The notes beneath the pieces were generated by a model. It searched no databases. It saw only the letters and a list, made by a program, of their open reading frames with translations, and was not told the DNA's origin. From contig JAKOUY010000031.1 of the NCBI GenBank assembly GCA_029782355.1, positions 248,001 through 312,000 on the forward strand: a DNA stretch of 64,000 bases, in the 5' to 3' direction. The stretch comes from Actinomycetes bacterium. Its GTDB lineage: Bacteria > Actinomycetota > Acidimicrobiia > Acidimicrobiales > Ilumatobacteraceae. This document shows, one piece after another, positions 7,582 to 17,351 of the stretch. How positions within the stretch are numbered: the stretch's first letter is position 1; every line of letters starts with the position of its first letter. The position numbers and the translations under genes are program-made.

Positions 7582-8438
7582 CCTTTGACGGCTCCTGCGG
7601 TAAGGCCACGGACGAGGTGGCGCTGGAAGGCGATGAGCATGACGGCGATGGGGAGCGCGGCGATCACCGTACCGGCGGTGACCAGGTTGATGTTGTCCAC
7701 CCGCCCGTTGTCCAGGTGGGCGATGCCGATCTGCAGGGTGCGGTGGGCGGTGTCGTCGACGACGCTCTGCGGCCACAGGTACTGGTTCCAGGTGGTCAGG
7801 AACGTCAGCAGCCCGAGGGCGGCCAGCGTCGGTCGGCTCAACGGTGCAGCGACCTCCCACAGGAACTTGGCGTGGCCGAGGCCGTCCAGCGAGGCCGCCT
7901 CGCGCAGCTCCTGGGGGAGCTGGAGGAACACCTGGCGGAGCAGGAACGTGCCCATGCCGGTGGCCAGCAACGGCACGACGAGACCGACCATCGAGTTCTT
8001 CCACCCCAGCGACTCGATGGTCCGCTTGTTGATCAGGATGGTCACCTCCGCCGGGACCAGCATGGTGGCCAGGAAGACGGCGAACAGGCCGCGGCGCAGC
8101 GGGAAGTGCAGGAAGGCGAAGGCGTACGCCGCGGTCAGGGAGGTGACCAGTACGCCGGCGGTGACCAGCACCGACATCACCAGGCTGTTCCACGACAGCC
8201 GGCCGAGATCGCCGGCGCGCCAGGCGTGGCGCAGGGTGTCCCAGGTCAGGTCGACCGGGAGCAGCGAGCGCGGGTGGCGCACCGAGTCCGGCCCGGACTT
8301 CAGGCTCTGCATCAGGATCGCCCACACCGGTGCCAGCACGATCAGGGCGACGACCACCAACAGGACGTAGCGGCCGACGGTGCGCGCCGGTGAACTGCGG
8401 TCCAGTGCCGGACGGTCGTCGGGCCGGTCACTCGGCAT
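7578..8438 (-). CDS. ugpE: ABC transporter permease, UgpE-like
   Basis: 286 residues with six predicted membrane helices, starting after a short Asp/Arg-rich N-terminal tail. The EAA loop is LREAASLDGLGHAKFLWEVAAP, the contact site for the ATPase. It forms the membrane channel together with UgpA. The start (ATG 8438) lies 11 bp inside the end of ugpA, and the stop overlaps ugpB, so translation is coupled throughout. Confidence 0.88.
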   Translation of the reverse strand: MPSDRPDDRPALDRSSPARTVGRYVLLVVVALIVLAPVWAILMQSLKSGPDSVRHPRSLLPVDLTWDTLRHAWRAGDLGRLSWNSLVMSVLVTAGVLVTSLTAAYAFAFLHFPLRRGLFAVFLATMLVPAEVTILINKRTIESLGWKNSMVGLVVPLLATGMGTFLLRQVFLQLPQELREAASLDGLGHAKFLWEVAAPLSRPTLAALGLLTFLTTWNQYLWPQSVVDDTAHRTLQIGIAHLDNGRVDNINLVTAGTVIAALPIAVMLIAFQRHLVRGLTAGAVKG

Positions 8439-9327
8439 AGTGCACCCGCCGTTCGAGGACCCGGAACTGGATGAAGCTGACGACCAGCAGCAGGACGAAC
8501 AGCAGCACCGCGGTGGCCGACTGGATGCCGATGTCGTTGCGGATCTTCGACGACTTGCCGTAGATCAGGTAGGCGATGGTCTCGGTCGGTCGGCCGGCGC
8601 TGTTCGGGCCTCCACCGGTCAGCAGGTCGATCTCGCCGTAGGTCTGGAACGCCCGGGCGGTCATCACCACGGCGACGAACAGCAGGGTCGGCGAGAGCAT
8701 CGGCAGGGTCACGTTGGTGAACCGCCGCCAGGCCCCGGCCCCGTCGACGAAGGCGCTCTCGTACAGCTCTCGGGGCACGCTCTGCAGGGCGGCGGTGACG
8801 ATGACGAAGGTCAGCCCGAGCCCGGCCCAGATGCTGCTGATGGCCACACCCCACATGGCCGTTCCGCCGTCGTTCAACAGGCCGGGCTTCTTCACCACGG
8901 GGAAGGCGTCCTTCAGCAGGTGGGACAGCAGGCCGATCTGCGGGTTGAGGAGCACCAGCCAGATCAACGAGGCCACGGCGACGCTGCTGGCGATGGTCGA
9001 GGAGAAGATCGTCCGGAACACGCCGATGCCGCGCAGCTGCTTGTCGGCCAGCACGGCGAGCCCGACGCCCAACACCAGACCGATGGGCACCGTCATGGCC
9101 ACGAAGCGCAGCGTGTTCCCGAGGGCGTTCTGGAAGGGCGCGCTGCGCCACACCGTGACGTACTGGTGCCAGCCCACCGTCTTGCAGACTCGCCCGCTGA
9201 CGTTGCACTTGCGGGTTCCGAGCAGGATCGCCCGGGCCAGCGGATAGACCACGAACACGCCGAGCAGCGCCGCGCTGGGGGCCAGCAGCGCCGCCGCGGC
9301 GGGCACGTCGCGCCACCGGCGTCTCAT
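8428..9327 (-). CDS. ugpA: ABC transporter permease, UgpA-like
   Basis: 299 residues, six predicted membrane helices. The EAA loop is YESAFVDGAGAWRRFTNVTLP. The first periplasmic loop contains two cysteines (RKCNVSGRVCKTVG) that could form a disulfide. ATG 9327 overlaps the ATPase stop as ATGA (9324-9327). It pairs with UgpE in an importer for sugars or sugar phosphates; this is family knowledge, not shown by the sequence. Confidence 0.88.
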   Translation of the reverse strand: MRRRWRDVPAAAALLAPSAALLGVFVVYPLARAILLGTRKCNVSGRVCKTVGWHQYVTVWRSAPFQNALGNTLRFVAMTVPIGLVLGVGLAVLADKQLRGIGVFRTIFSSTIASSVAVASLIWLVLLNPQIGLLSHLLKDAFPVVKKPGLLNDGGTAMWGVAISSIWAGLGLTFVIVTAALQSVPRELYESAFVDGAGAWRRFTNVTLPMLSPTLLFVAVVMTARAFQTYGEIDLLTGGGPNSAGRPTETIAYLIYGKSSKIRNDIGIQSATAVLLFVLLLVVSFIQFRVLERRVHYAE

Positions 9328-10352
9328 CCGACGCGCTCCCCGGTCGTGGCGTCGAAGTGATGGCGCACGCCTTCGCCGACCGAGAGGCGAACCGGGTCGG
9401 CGATGGCCGGAACGCCACTGCCCGCCGGTTGGCGGACGACCAGGCGGGCCCCGTCGCAGTCGACGAACACGAGCACCTCGTGACCGAGCTGCTCGACCAG
9501 CCGAACGGTGACGGGCAGCGTGGTGCCATCGTCGGGCGCCGTCGGGCTCACCAGCCGGGCGTCCTCCGGACGGAAGCCGACGCGCACCGAGTCGCCGCCC
9601 AGCACGCCCGGCGGCAGCACGTTCATGGGTGGCGTCCCGATGAACTGGGCGACGAAGGCCGTGGCCGGTGCGGCGTAGACCTCCTGCGGCGTGCCGACCT
9701 GCTGCAGGCGACCATCGCTGAGGACGGCGACCTGGGTGCCCATGGTCATCGCCTCGACCTGATCGTGGGTCACGTACACGAAGGTGCTGTTCAGCCGGTG
9801 GTGCAGCTCGACCAGCTCGGCGCGGGTCTCGCTGCGCATCTTGGCGTCGAGGTTGGACAGCGGCTCGTCCATGCAGAACACGGCCGGGTGGCGGACGATG
9901 GCCCGGGCCAGGGCGACGCGCTGGCGCTGGCCGCCGCTGAGCTGGCCCGGTTTGCGGTCGAGCAGCGTGTCGAGACCGAGCATCGCGGCAGCCTGGCGGC
10001 CCTGCTCGGCCCGCTCGGCCTTGCCGACCCCGCGGGCCTTCAGCGGGAACTCGATGTTGGCGGCGACGGTCTTGTGCGGGTACAGGGCGTAGCTCTGGAA
10101 CACCATCGCCACGTCGCGTTCCTTGGGCAGCACGTCGTTGACCCGCCGCTCGTCGATGAACACGTCGCCCGAGGTGGGCGTCTCCAGGCCGGCGATCATC
10201 CGCAGCAGGGTCGACTTCCCGCATCCCGACGGCCCGAGGAGGATCATGAACTCGTGGTCGGCGATGTCGAGCGACACGTCGTCGACGGCCCTCACCTCAC
10301 CACCACCCGAGCCGAAGGTCTTGGTGACGTGCTCCAGGCGTACCCGTGCCAT
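9324..10352 (-). CDS. ugpC: ABC transporter ATP-binding protein, UgpC/MalK family
   Basis: 342 residues. Walker A GPSGCGKST is at 40-48, Q-loop FQSYALYPH at 85-93, signature LSGGQ at 138-142, Walker B VFCMDEP at 158-164, and the switch His is in VTHDQVEAM. The C-terminal third is a TOBE-type regulatory domain (VGFRPEDARL). It hydrolyses ATP to drive import through UgpA/UgpE. As the first gene of the operon it has a leaderless promoter. MalK-type ATPases often serve several importers, so it could be shared. Confidence 0.9.
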   Translation of the reverse strand: MARVRLEHVTKTFGSGGGEVRAVDDVSLDIADHEFMILLGPSGCGKSTLLRMIAGLETPTSGDVFIDERRVNDVLPKERDVAMVFQSYALYPHKTVAANIEFPLKARGVGKAERAEQGRQAAAMLGLDTLLDRKPGQLSGGQRQRVALARAIVRHPAVFCMDEPLSNLDAKMRSETRAELVELHHRLNSTFVYVTHDQVEAMTMGTQVAVLSDGRLQQVGTPQEVYAAPATAFVAQFIGTPPMNVLPPGVLGGDSVRVGFRPEDARLVSPTAPDDGTTLPVTVRLVEQLGHEVLVFVDCDGARLVVRQPAGSGVPAIADPVRLSVGEGVRHHFDATTGERVG

Positions 10353-10360
10353 GGCCGCGC

Positions 10361-10366
10361 ACCCTA
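10361..10366 (-). promoter_or_regulatory. Candidate leaderless -10 box of the ugp operon
   Basis: TAGGGT on the minus strand, 8 nt before the ATG at 10352. Confidence 0.45.
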
Positions 10367-10402
10367 CTCAGCTGCTCGGCGCGCCGGCCACCTTCCCGGT
10401 GG

Positions 10403-12313
10403 TCAGGCCGGCGTGGTGAAGCCGGCGTCGGTCAGGTAGGCGATGATCTCGTCGGCGGCCTGCTCAGCCGAGCGACGGGTGGTGTCGATGTGCAGCTCGG
10501 GATGCTCGGGCGTCTCGTAGGCCGAGTCGACGCCGGTGAAGTTGACCAGCTCGCCGCGCCTGGCCTTGGCGTACAAGCCCTTCGGGTCGCGCTGTTCGGC
10601 CACGTCCAGCGGGGTGTCGACGTACACCTCGACGAACTCGCCGTCGCCGACGCGCTGGCGGGCCGCGGCGCGCTCGGCGCGGAACGGGGAGATGAACGAG
10701 ACCAGCACGATCAACCCGGCATCGGCCATCAGCGCGCTGACCTCGGTGACCCGCCGGATGTTCTCGACCCGGTCGGCGTCGGTGAATCCCAGGTCGCGGT
10801 TCAGGCCGTGGCGGACGTTGTCGCCGTCGAGCAGGTAGGTGTGCCGGCCGAGGGCGACCAGCTTGCGCTCGACGATGTTGGCGATCGTCGACTTGCCCGA
10901 CCCGGAGAGCCCGGTGAACCACAGCACGCAGGGCCGCTGGCCCTTGAGGGTGGCCCGGACGGTCTTGCCGGTCTCGATCGCCTGCCAGTGGACGTTGTCC
11001 GCCCGGCGCAGGGCGAAGTGGATCATCCCGGCGGCGACCGTGGCGTTGGTCAGCCGATCGATGACGATGAACCCGCCGAGGTCGCGGTTGTCGGCGTAGG
11101 GCTCGAAGGCCACCTGGACGTCGAAGCTCAGGTTGCACACCCCGATCTCGTTGAGCGTCAGGGTCTTGGCCGCGGTGTGCTCGAGGGTGTTGACGTTGAT
11201 CTTGTACTTCGGATGGGCGATCGTGCCCGGCACCGTGCGCGTCCCGATCTTGAACAGGTAGGAGCGCCCGGGCAGCATCTCGTGGTCGTCCATCCACACC
11301 ACGTGGGCCTCGAACTGGTCGGCGGCGGACGGCGGCGCAGCCGACGTGGCGATGACGTCGCCACGGCTGATGTCGATCTCGTCGGTCAGGGTCAGGGTCA
11401 CCGACTGCCCGGCGACGGCCTGGTCGAGATCACCGTCGGCGGTGACGATGCGGGCGACCGTGCTGTCCCGACCCGACGGTACGACGCGCACCCGGTCGCC
11501 GGGGCGGACCATCCCGCTGGCGATCTGCCCGGAGAAGCCGCGGAAGTCGAGGTCCGGTCGGTTGACCCACTGCACCGGGAGGCGGAACGGGCGCCGCTGG
11601 GTGTCGTCGTCGACGTCGACGGTCTCCAGATGGCGGATCAGGGTGGGGCCGTCGTACCACGGCATGTTCGGGCTCGGCGCGGTGATGTTGTCGCCGCGCA
11701 GTGCCGAGATCGGGATGCACGTGACCGAGGGGATCGCCAGCTGCTCGGCGAAGGCCCGGTAGTCGTGCTCGATGGCGGCGAACACCTCGGCCGAGTAGTC
11801 GACCAGGTCGAGCTTGTTGACCGCCACCACCACCTGGCGGATGCCGAGCAGGCTGACCAGGAACGTGTGCCGGCGGGTCTGGGTGAGCACACCCTTGCGG
11901 GCGTCGACCAGGATCACGGCCAGCTCGGCGGTGGAAGCCCCGGTGACCATGTTGCGGGTGTACTGCTCGTGGCCCGGGGTGTCGGCGACGATGAACTTGC
12001 GCGTCTCAGTGGAGAAGAACCGGTAGGCCACGTCGATGGTGATGCCTTGCTCGCGCTCGGCGGCGAGACCGTCCACCAGCAGGGCGAAGTCCAGCTCGCC
12101 GCCCTGTGTGCCGACCGTCTTGGAGTCGGCCTCCAGCGCCGCCAGGTGGTCCTCGAACACCAGCTTCGAGTCGTACAGGAGCCGGCCGATCAAGGTGCTC
12201 TTGCCGTCGTCGACACTGCCGCAGGTGATGAACCGGAGCATCGACTTGCGCTCGTGGAGCGCCAGGTAGGCCTCGATGTCGGTGGCCAGGAGGTCGCCGG
12301 CGGCATGGCTCAT
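10403..12313 (-). CDS. cysNC: Bifunctional sulfate adenylyltransferase subunit 1 / adenylylsulfate kinase (CysN-CysC)
   Basis: 636 residues. The GTPase half carries P-loop GSVDDGKST (32-40), DTPGHEQY and NKLDLVDY and drives APS formation by CysD. A linker leads to the APS kinase half, whose P-loop GLSGSGKST starts at residue 468; [16 protein letters not shown] follows. The protein makes PAPS from sulfate and ATP in the cytoplasm. ATG 12313 shares one base with the cysD stop (TGATG). A frame open upstream to 13144 is a shadow of cysD. Confidence 0.95.
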   Translation of the reverse strand: MSHAAGDLLATDIEAYLALHERKSMLRFITCGSVDDGKSTLIGRLLYDSKLVFEDHLAALEADSKTVGTQGGELDFALLVDGLAAEREQGITIDVAYRFFSTETRKFIVADTPGHEQYTRNMVTGASTAELAVILVDARKGVLTQTRRHTFLVSLLGIRQVVVAVNKLDLVDYSAEVFAAIEHDYRAFAEQLAIPSVTCIPISALRGDNITAPSPNMPWYDGPTLIRHLETVDVDDDTQRRPFRLPVQWVNRPDLDFRGFSGQIASGMVRPGDRVRVVPSGRDSTVARIVTADGDLDQAVAGQSVTLTLTDEIDISRGDVIATSAAPPSAADQFEAHVVWMDDHEMLPGRSYLFKIGTRTVPGTIAHPKYKINVNTLEHTAAKTLTLNEIGVCNLSFDVQVAFEPYADNRDLGGFIVIDRLTNATVAAGMIHFALRRADNVHWQAIETGKTVRATLKGQRPCVLWFTGLSGSGKSTIANIVERKLVALGRHTYLLDGDNVRHGLNRDLGFTDADRVENIRRVTEVSALMADAGLIVLVSFISPFRAERAAARQRVGDGEFVEVYVDTPLDVAEQRDPKGLYAKARRGELVNFTGVDSAYETPEHPELHIDTTRRSAEQAADEIIAYLTDAGFTTPA

Positions 12314-13254
12314 CAGAAGTAGCCCTCCTGCTTCTTGCGCTCCATCGAGGCGTTGCCGTCGTGATCGATGACCCGCCCCTGGCGCTCGGAGCTGGTGGCC
12401 AGCAGCATCTCCTGGATGATGGCCGGCAAGGTGTCGGCGGTGCTCTCGATCGCCCCGGTCAGCGGGTAGCACCCGAGCGTCCGGAACCGGACGCTGCGGA
12501 TCTCGGGTTCCTCGCCCGGCTCCAGCCGCATCCGCTCGTCGTCGACCATGATCCAGGTGCCCGAGCGGCGGACCACCGGGCGCGGCGCGGCCAGGTACAG
12601 CGGGACGATCGGGATGCCCTCCAGGTGGATGTACTGCCACACGTCGAGCTCGGTCCAGTTGGACAGCGGGAACACCCGCACGCTCTCGCCCGGGTTGCGC
12701 CGGGCGTTGTAGAGGTGCCACAGCTCCGGGCGCTGGGCCTTGGGATCCCACCGGTGCTGGGCGGAGCGGATCGAGAACACCCGCTCCTTGGCGCGGGACT
12801 TCTCCTCGTCGCGCCGTGCCCCGCCGAAGGCCGCGTCGAAGCGGTACTGGTCGAGGGCCTGCTTCAACCCCTCGGTCTTCCACAGGTCGGTGTGCGTCGC
12901 CGAGCCGTGGTCGAACGGATTGATGCCCCGGGCGACGCAGTCCGGGTTGTGGTGGACGAGCAACTCCAGGCCGCTCTCGGCCACCATCCGCTCGCGGAAC
13001 CGGTACATGTCCTGGAACTTCCAGGTGGTGTCGACGTGCAGCAGCGGGAACGGCGGGAGCGAGGGGAAGAAGGCCTTGCGCGCCAGGTGGAGCATGACCG
13101 AGCTGTCCTTGCCCACCGAGTACAGCATCACCGGGCGCTCGCACTCGGCCACCGTCTCGCGCATGATCTGGATGCTCTCGGCCTCCAGGCGCTGCAGGTG
13201 GGTCAGGGTCACACCGGGCGCGACGGGCCGGGGGGGTTGGTCGACGGGGCTCAC
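12313..13254 (-). CDS. cysD: Sulfate adenylyltransferase subunit 2 (CysD)
   Basis: About 313 residues. The PP-loop SVGKDSS lies near residue 46; the family signatures [33 protein letters not shown] and [15 protein letters not shown] are all present. It forms APS from sulfate and ATP, coupled to GTP hydrolysis by CysNC, with which it overlaps. The start is uncertain: GTG 13254 is used here, but a TTG directly upstream (13257) stands 7 nt after a TAGGCT box and could be the first codon of a leaderless transcript. The gene begins only 13 bp after the P450 stop on the same strand. Confidence 0.93.
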   Translation of the reverse strand: MSPVDQPPRPVAPGVTLTHLQRLEAESIQIMRETVAECERPVMLYSVGKDSSVMLHLARKAFFPSLPPFPLLHVDTTWKFQDMYRFRERMVAESGLELLVHHNPDCVARGINPFDHGSATHTDLWKTEGLKQALDQYRFDAAFGGARRDEEKSRAKERVFSIRSAQHRWDPKAQRPELWHLYNARRNPGESVRVFPLSNWTELDVWQYIHLEGIPIVPLYLAAPRPVVRRSGTWIMVDDERMRLEPGEEPEIRSVRFRTLGCYPLTGAIESTADTLPAIIQEMLLATSSERQGRVIDHDGNASMERKKQEGYF

Positions 13255-13267
13255 CAAGCCGTCGAGC

Positions 13268-14497
13268 CTACGGGGTGAGGCGCACCGGCAGCTTCTTGAT
13301 GCCGTGGACGAACGAGCTGCGCAGACGGGGGACGTCGCCGGCCAGCTCGACCCGGCCGACCTGGCTGGTCAGTTGCTCGAACAGCACGCGCATCTCCATC
13401 TTGGCCAGGTTGAAGCCGAGGCAGAAGTGCGGGCCGCCGCCGCCGAAGGTGACGTGCGGGTTCGGGTGGCGGTGGATGTCGAAGGTGAACGGCCGGTCGA
13501 ACACGTCCTCGTCGCGGTTGGCGCTGACGTACAGCATGCAGACCGCGTCGCCCTCGTGGATCGTCACGCCGTGCAGCTCGACGTCGCAGGTCGCGGTGCG
13601 CACGAAGTGGTTGACCGGGGTGGCCCAGCGGAGCATCTCCTCCACGGCGTCGGGGATCAGCGACGGGTCGGCGCGCAGCTCGTCGAAGGCGTCGGGATGG
13701 TCGATCAGCGCCAGCACGCCGTGGCTGATGCCGTTGCGGGTGGTCTCGTTGCCGGCGACCGAGAGCAGCAGGACGAACAAGTCGAACTCGTGCTCGCTGA
13801 GCTGGTCGTGGCCCTCGGCGGACACCAACGCGCTGATCAGGTCGTTGCGCGGCTCGGCGCGCCGCTCGGCGGCCAGCTGGTTGGCGTACAGGTACAGCTC
13901 CATCGAGGCGTTGGTGGCGTCGTCGATGCCGCCGCTCATGTCCGGGTCGGTGGCCCCGATCATCCGGTTCGACCAGTCGAACACCTTGCGGCGGTCCTCG
14001 GCCGGCACGCCGAGCAGCTCGGCGATGGCGATCAGCGGCAGCTCGGCGGACACCCGGTCGACGAAGTCGATCTCTCCCCCACCGGCGCAGGCGTCCAGCG
14101 CCTCGCGCACCAGGCGCTCGGCGACCTCACGGAAGTGGTCCTCCAGCATGCGTACGGCCTTCGGGGTGAACCCGCGATTGACCAGGTTGCGCAACCGGGT
14201 GTGCTCCGGCGGGTCCTGGTCGATCATCATCCTGGCCAGCTCCAGGTCGGGGCGCTCCTGGTTCATCAGCGCCCCCTTGCGCGCCGACGAGTACACCTGG
14301 AACTGCCGGCTGACCTCGACCACGTCGGCGTGACGGGTGATCGCCCAGAACCACGGCGGCGACCCGGGCTCGATGCCGCGGTGCCGGATGACCGGGGCGT
14401 CGTGGCGCATGAGCGTCAGCAGGTCGTGGGGAGGACCCTCCCGGTAGGCGTCGTTGGAGATGACGTCGAGCGTGTCGTAGGCCAGCCGCGGGTCCAT
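13268..14497 (-). CDS. Cytochrome P450, CYP124/CYP125-like
   Basis: 409 residues. I-helix oxygen-binding motif AGNETTR is at 248-254, ExxR at 287-290 (EMLR) and heme-ligand loop [11 protein letters not shown] at 351-361 with Cys359. The NETTRN sequence is typical of the actinobacterial CYP124/125/126 group, whose members hydroxylate the terminal methyl of cholesterol or of methyl-branched lipids. It lies 1.2 kb from a ChsH/Ltp2-type side-chain operon, so a role at the start of side-chain oxidation is plausible. A redox partner could be the ferredoxin at 56171. ATG 14497 was chosen because 43 upstream codons are Arg-rich and overlap a repeat. Confidence 0.9.
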   Translation of the reverse strand: MDPRLAYDTLDVISNDAYREGPPHDLLTLMRHDAPVIRHRGIEPGSPPWFWAITRHADVVEVSRQFQVYSSARKGALMNQERPDLELARMMIDQDPPEHTRLRNLVNRGFTPKAVRMLEDHFREVAERLVREALDACAGGGEIDFVDRVSAELPLIAIAELLGVPAEDRRKVFDWSNRMIGATDPDMSGGIDDATNASMELYLYANQLAAERRAEPRNDLISALVSAEGHDQLSEHEFDLFVLLLSVAGNETTRNGISHGVLALIDHPDAFDELRADPSLIPDAVEEMLRWATPVNHFVRTATCDVELHGVTIHEGDAVCMLYVSANRDEDVFDRPFTFDIHRHPNPHVTFGGGGPHFCLGFNLAKMEMRVLFEQLTSQVGRVELAGDVPRLRSSFVHGIKKLPVRLTP

Positions 14498-14503
14498 GCC
14501 CTC

Positions 14504-14509
14504 ATTGTG
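14504..14509 (-). promoter_or_regulatory. Weak candidate leaderless -10 box of the P450 gene
   Basis: CACAAT on the minus strand, 6 nt before ATG 14497. It departs from TANNNT at the first base. A GAGGG stretch lies too close to the ATG to act as a normal ribosome site. Confidence 0.3.
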
Positions 14510-14546
14510 TCCCACGTCCGTGGACGACCTCCCATCGGTGTGTCGC

Positions 14547-14590
14547 GGCGGCGACCGTCGCAGTGTCGGGGCGGCGACCGTCGCAGTGTC
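14547..14590. repeat. Two 21-bp tandem repeats with small hairpins
   Basis: Positions 14547-14567 and 14570-14590 are the same 21 bases (23-bp period). Each contains the small palindrome GCGAC-C-GTCGC. They sit in the 179-bp region between the divergent P450 and secreted-protein genes. Confidence 0.6.
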
Positions 14591-14676
14591 ACGGCGGTGG
14601 CGGCGCGCCCGGCGCGGAGTCGTCAAGCTCGCCGAGCACGCGCATCGGCCTCGTGGCCCCGATCAAGGAGAAGACC

Positions 14677-15726
14677 GTGTTCACACCCGTCGTGACCGCC
14701 CCCATCACCAGCCTGGTGGCGCTCGCCACCCTGATCTCGGCCAACCCGGCCGCGGCTCCCACGCCCGGCACCGGGGTCCCTCCGACGGCTCCGTCCGGTT
14801 CGGCAGCGCCGCCCGACGCGCCGTTGCGGGCGAGGAAGATCTTCGAACTCGCCGACACGTTTCTTCGAGCTGTGACCACCGACGACGCCGGCATCGTGAT
14901 CGTCACCAGCGGGGCGGGCAATCAGACCGGTCTCGTGAAGTTCGATCCGACGGGCACGCCGCTCGGCTTCGATGCGCCGGTGTCGGGCAGCTTCCTGAAC
15001 GCCCCCATCGACATCGGCAACGACCTCTACCTGGCGATGACGACCAGCACGGACACGTGCGTCCTCCACCACGTCGATCCCGCCAAACCAGCCTTCGGTC
15101 CGGAGATCCCGCTGACCAACGAGCACTGCAGCGGCTGGGCGATTGGCTCCGGCGCCCGGCCGACGGTACTCACGACGATCGGGAGCGGGGACGCCGGTCG
15201 CCTGCGCGTCGTGGAGGTCGATGCGACCACGGGTGCTGCGGTGCGGACCATCGACCTCAGCCCCAGCCAGCCGGCCGACGGTTGCCAGTTCATCGATCTC
15301 GGCGTGATCGGCGACGTCACGTTCGTCGGATGCAACCAGGCCGAGGGGAAGACGTCCCGACTGATCCGCGTCGCCGCTGACGGCGCGCAGACGGTGATCG
15401 AGGCCACGAAGTCCTTCTACGTCAACGGCGGACGGGTCCAGACCAACGACGCCGTCTACGACCCGGTCACCTTGCAGACGTCGCCGCGCCCGCCCTACGT
15501 CCCGGCTCCCGTTCGCGCTGCCGGCAAGCAGTGGTCGATCCACGTCGACCACACCACGGTGACGGTGGACGAACTCTCCGACGACGGCACGGTGAAGCGA
15601 TCCGTCGCGGTCGAGGCCGCAGCCTCGGGCGAAGTGTTCATGGCCAGCCTCCACGACGTCGGCGGCTCCGTGGTGTTGCTGACGGTCGCGACGGACGTGC
15701 GCGGCTTCCAGATCTCCGGGGCGTGA
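14677..15726 (+). CDS. Secreted protein of unknown function, possible beta-propeller
   Basis: 349 residues. The N-terminus MFTPVVTAPITSLVALATLI is a signal peptide with likely cleavage after ANPAAA, followed by a Pro/Thr/Ser linker. The mature part shows repeating short beta-strand-like units such as GIVIVTSGAG, DVTFVGCNQAEG and SVVLLTVATD, which would fit a propeller, but I recognise no named domain. Start GTG 14677 is chosen for its strong AAGGAG seven bases upstream; it is one of few genes here with a classical ribosome site. It converges with ltp2, leaving only 3 bp between the two stops. Confidence 0.7.
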   Translation: MFTPVVTAPITSLVALATLISANPAAAPTPGTGVPPTAPSGSAAPPDAPLRARKIFELADTFLRAVTTDDAGIVIVTSGAGNQTGLVKFDPTGTPLGFDAPVSGSFLNAPIDIGNDLYLAMTTSTDTCVLHHVDPAKPAFGPEIPLTNEHCSGWAIGSGARPTVLTTIGSGDAGRLRVVEVDATTGAAVRTIDLSPSQPADGCQFIDLGVIGDVTFVGCNQAEGKTSRLIRVAADGAQTVIEATKSFYVNGGRVQTNDAVYDPVTLQTSPRPPYVPAPVRAAGKQWSIHVDHTTVTVDELSDDGTVKRSVAVEAAASGEVFMASLHDVGGSVVLLTVATDVRGFQISGA

Positions 15727-15729
15727 TCC

Positions 15730-16929
15730 CTACTCGGCGGCGCTGAGGATCAGGCCGCTGGTGGGAACACCGGTTCCGGCGGTGACCAGCACGTGGTGCA
15801 CGTCGGGCACCTGGTTGACGCTGGTCCCGCGCACCTGGCGGACGGCTTCGGCGATGCCGTTCATCCCGTGGATGTAGGCCTCGCCGAGCTGGCCGCCGTG
15901 GGTGTTGATGGGCAGCGCCCCGCCCAGCTCGAGGCGCCCGTCGGCCACGAAGTCCTTGGCCTCGCCTCGCCCGCAGAAGCCGAACTCCTCGAGTTGCATG
16001 AGCACGTACGGCGTGAAGTGGTCGTACAGCACGGCGGTCTGGATCTCGGCGGGGGAGAGCCCGGACCCGGCCCACAGCTCATCGGCCACCACCTTCATCT
16101 CGGGGAGCTGGGCGATGTCGTCGCGGTAGAAGCTGGTCATCGTCCACTGGTCGACACCGGCGCCCTGGGCGCAGGCGCTGACCACGGCCGGCGGGTTCGG
16201 CAGATCCTTGGCCCGCTCGGCGGAGACCACCACGAGCGCCTGTGCGCCGTCGCTCTCCTGGCAGCAGTCCAAGAGGTGCAGCGGTTCGACGATCCAGCGG
16301 CTGGACTGATGATCGTCCATGGTGATGGGTTGCTCGAAGAACCAGGCTTTCGGGTTGGTAGCGGCATGCCTGCGCCCGGCCACCGCGACATGACCGAAGC
16401 TCTCGCTGGTGGCACCGGTGACGTGCATGTAGCGCCGGGCCACCATGGCCACCCAGCTGGCGGGAGTCAGCTGACCGAAGGGGGTGGTGTAGGAGAACTG
16501 GGCGCGCTCGGCGGTGGCCGCGTTGGGGATGTCCTGCACCCCGGCACCGAAGCGTCGGCCACTGCGCTCGTTGAACGCCCGGTAGCAGACCACCGCATCG
16601 GCTGCGCCACTGGCGATGGCCATCGCCGCCAGGGCGACCGTGCCGCAGGCCGCCCCGCCGCCGTAGTGCACCCGGCTGAAGTGGCGCAGCGCGCCGATGC
16701 CGGTGTGCCGGGCGATCTCCACCTCCGGGTTGTTCTCCGGGGTGTAGGTGACCATGCCGTCGATGTCCGCCGGTTCCAGCCCGGCATCGCGGATGGCGGC
16801 CAGGGCGGCCTCGCAGGCCAGCGACATCTCGCTGCGCCCGCTGTCCTTGCTGAACTCGGTGGCACCGATCCCGGCGATCGCCACCGCCCCGCCGAGACCG
16901 TTGCCGCGCCGCGGTCGTGTGCTCCTCAT
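15730..16929 (-). CDS. ltp2: Thiolase-fold lipid-transfer protein, Ltp2-type retro-aldolase
   Basis: 399 residues with the thiolase fold (VAIAGIGATEFSKDSGRSEMSL, INTHGGQLGEAYIHGMNGI) but no thiolase active-site cysteine pair. As I recall, Ltp2 aldolases use two tyrosines 50 residues apart; here Tyr302 (AVLYDHFTP) and Tyr352 (GEAYIHG) have that spacing. Ltp2 cleaves the 17-hydroxy-C3-CoA side chain of steroids, releasing propionyl-CoA, in complex with the DUF35 part of ChsH2. It is the last gene of a four-gene operon in which every junction is an ATGA or GTGA overlap; its ATG overlaps chsH1. The actual substrate may be a non-steroid branched acyl-CoA. Confidence 0.82.
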   Translation of the reverse strand: MRSTRPRRGNGLGGAVAIAGIGATEFSKDSGRSEMSLACEAALAAIRDAGLEPADIDGMVTYTPENNPEVEIARHTGIGALRHFSRVHYGGGAACGTVALAAMAIASGAADAVVCYRAFNERSGRRFGAGVQDIPNAATAERAQFSYTTPFGQLTPASWVAMVARRYMHVTGATSESFGHVAVAGRRHAATNPKAWFFEQPITMDDHQSSRWIVEPLHLLDCCQESDGAQALVVVSAERAKDLPNPPAVVSACAQGAGVDQWTMTSFYRDDIAQLPEMKVVADELWAGSGLSPAEIQTAVLYDHFTPYVLMQLEEFGFCGRGEAKDFVADGRLELGGALPINTHGGQLGEAYIHGMNGIAEAVRQVRGTSVNQVPDVHHVLVTAGTGVPTSGLILSAAE

Positions 16930-17351
16930 GGCAGTTCGACCTCGACGGTGGCGTTGACGTGGTCGCCCAGGCCGTTGGCGCCGCGCACGGCGATGGTGGC
17001 CCGGCGGGTGGCCGGGTCGACGGCGGTCACCGACCCGGTCATCGTCATCGTGTCGCCCGGATAGTTCGGTGCGCCGAGGCGCACCTTGACCGCCCGGATC
17101 TGGGCGTTGGGGCCGGCCCAGTCGGTGACGAAGCGTCCGACGAACCCGGTGGTGGTCAAGATGTTCATGATCACGTCCTTCGAGCCGCGCTGGCGGGCGA
17201 TGTCCGGATCGTGGTGGACCTCCTGGTAGTCGCGCGTGGCGATGGCCGTGGCCAGGATCAGCGTGCGGGTCAGGGGAATGGCCAACTCGGGGAGCTCGTC
17301 GCCGACGGCGACGTCGGTGAACGGGCGGGTCGGCGGGAGGATCGTGGTCAT
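16926..17351 (-). CDS. chsH1: MaoC-type enoyl-CoA hydratase subunit, ChsH1-like
   Basis: 141 residues, a single hot-dog fold. The hydratase-2 motif is intact: Asp41 and His46 in RDYQEVHHDPDIARQRG. In the mycobacterial igr system ChsH1 carries the catalytic residues and pairs with the MaoC-like half of ChsH2 to hydrate the shortened side chain; gene order and size (about 140 residues) agree. Both ends overlap neighbours by four bases, so stoichiometric translation with Ltp2 and the dehydrogenase is likely. Confidence 0.83.
   Translation of the reverse strand: MTTILPPTRPFTDVAVGDELPELAIPLTRTLILATAIATRDYQEVHHDPDIARQRGSKDVIMNILTTTGFVGRFVTDWAGPNAQIRAVKVRLGAPNYPGDTMTMTGSVTAVDPATRRATIAVRGANGLGDHVNATVEVELP

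Noticed and set aside
6142-8325. A fused permease-binding protein of 727 residues
   Set aside because: The upstream 248 codons are the wrong frame of ugpE. A signal peptide begins precisely at ATG 7581, which overlaps the ugpE stop as ATGA.
5857-8370. 837-codon open frame on the plus strand across the ugpB/ugpE genes
   Set aside because: Antisense to two well-supported transporter genes and begins in repeat DNA; no recognisable domain.
10346-12322. 658-codon open frame on the plus strand opposite cysNC
   Set aside because: It is the exact antisense of a clear CysN-CysC gene; composition is typical of a shadow frame.
15730-16929. Classical acetyl-CoA acetyltransferase (thiolase)
   Set aside because: No catalytic thiolase cysteine motif; the neighbours ChsH1 and DUF35-bearing ChsH2 and the paired tyrosines fit an Ltp2-type aldolase.
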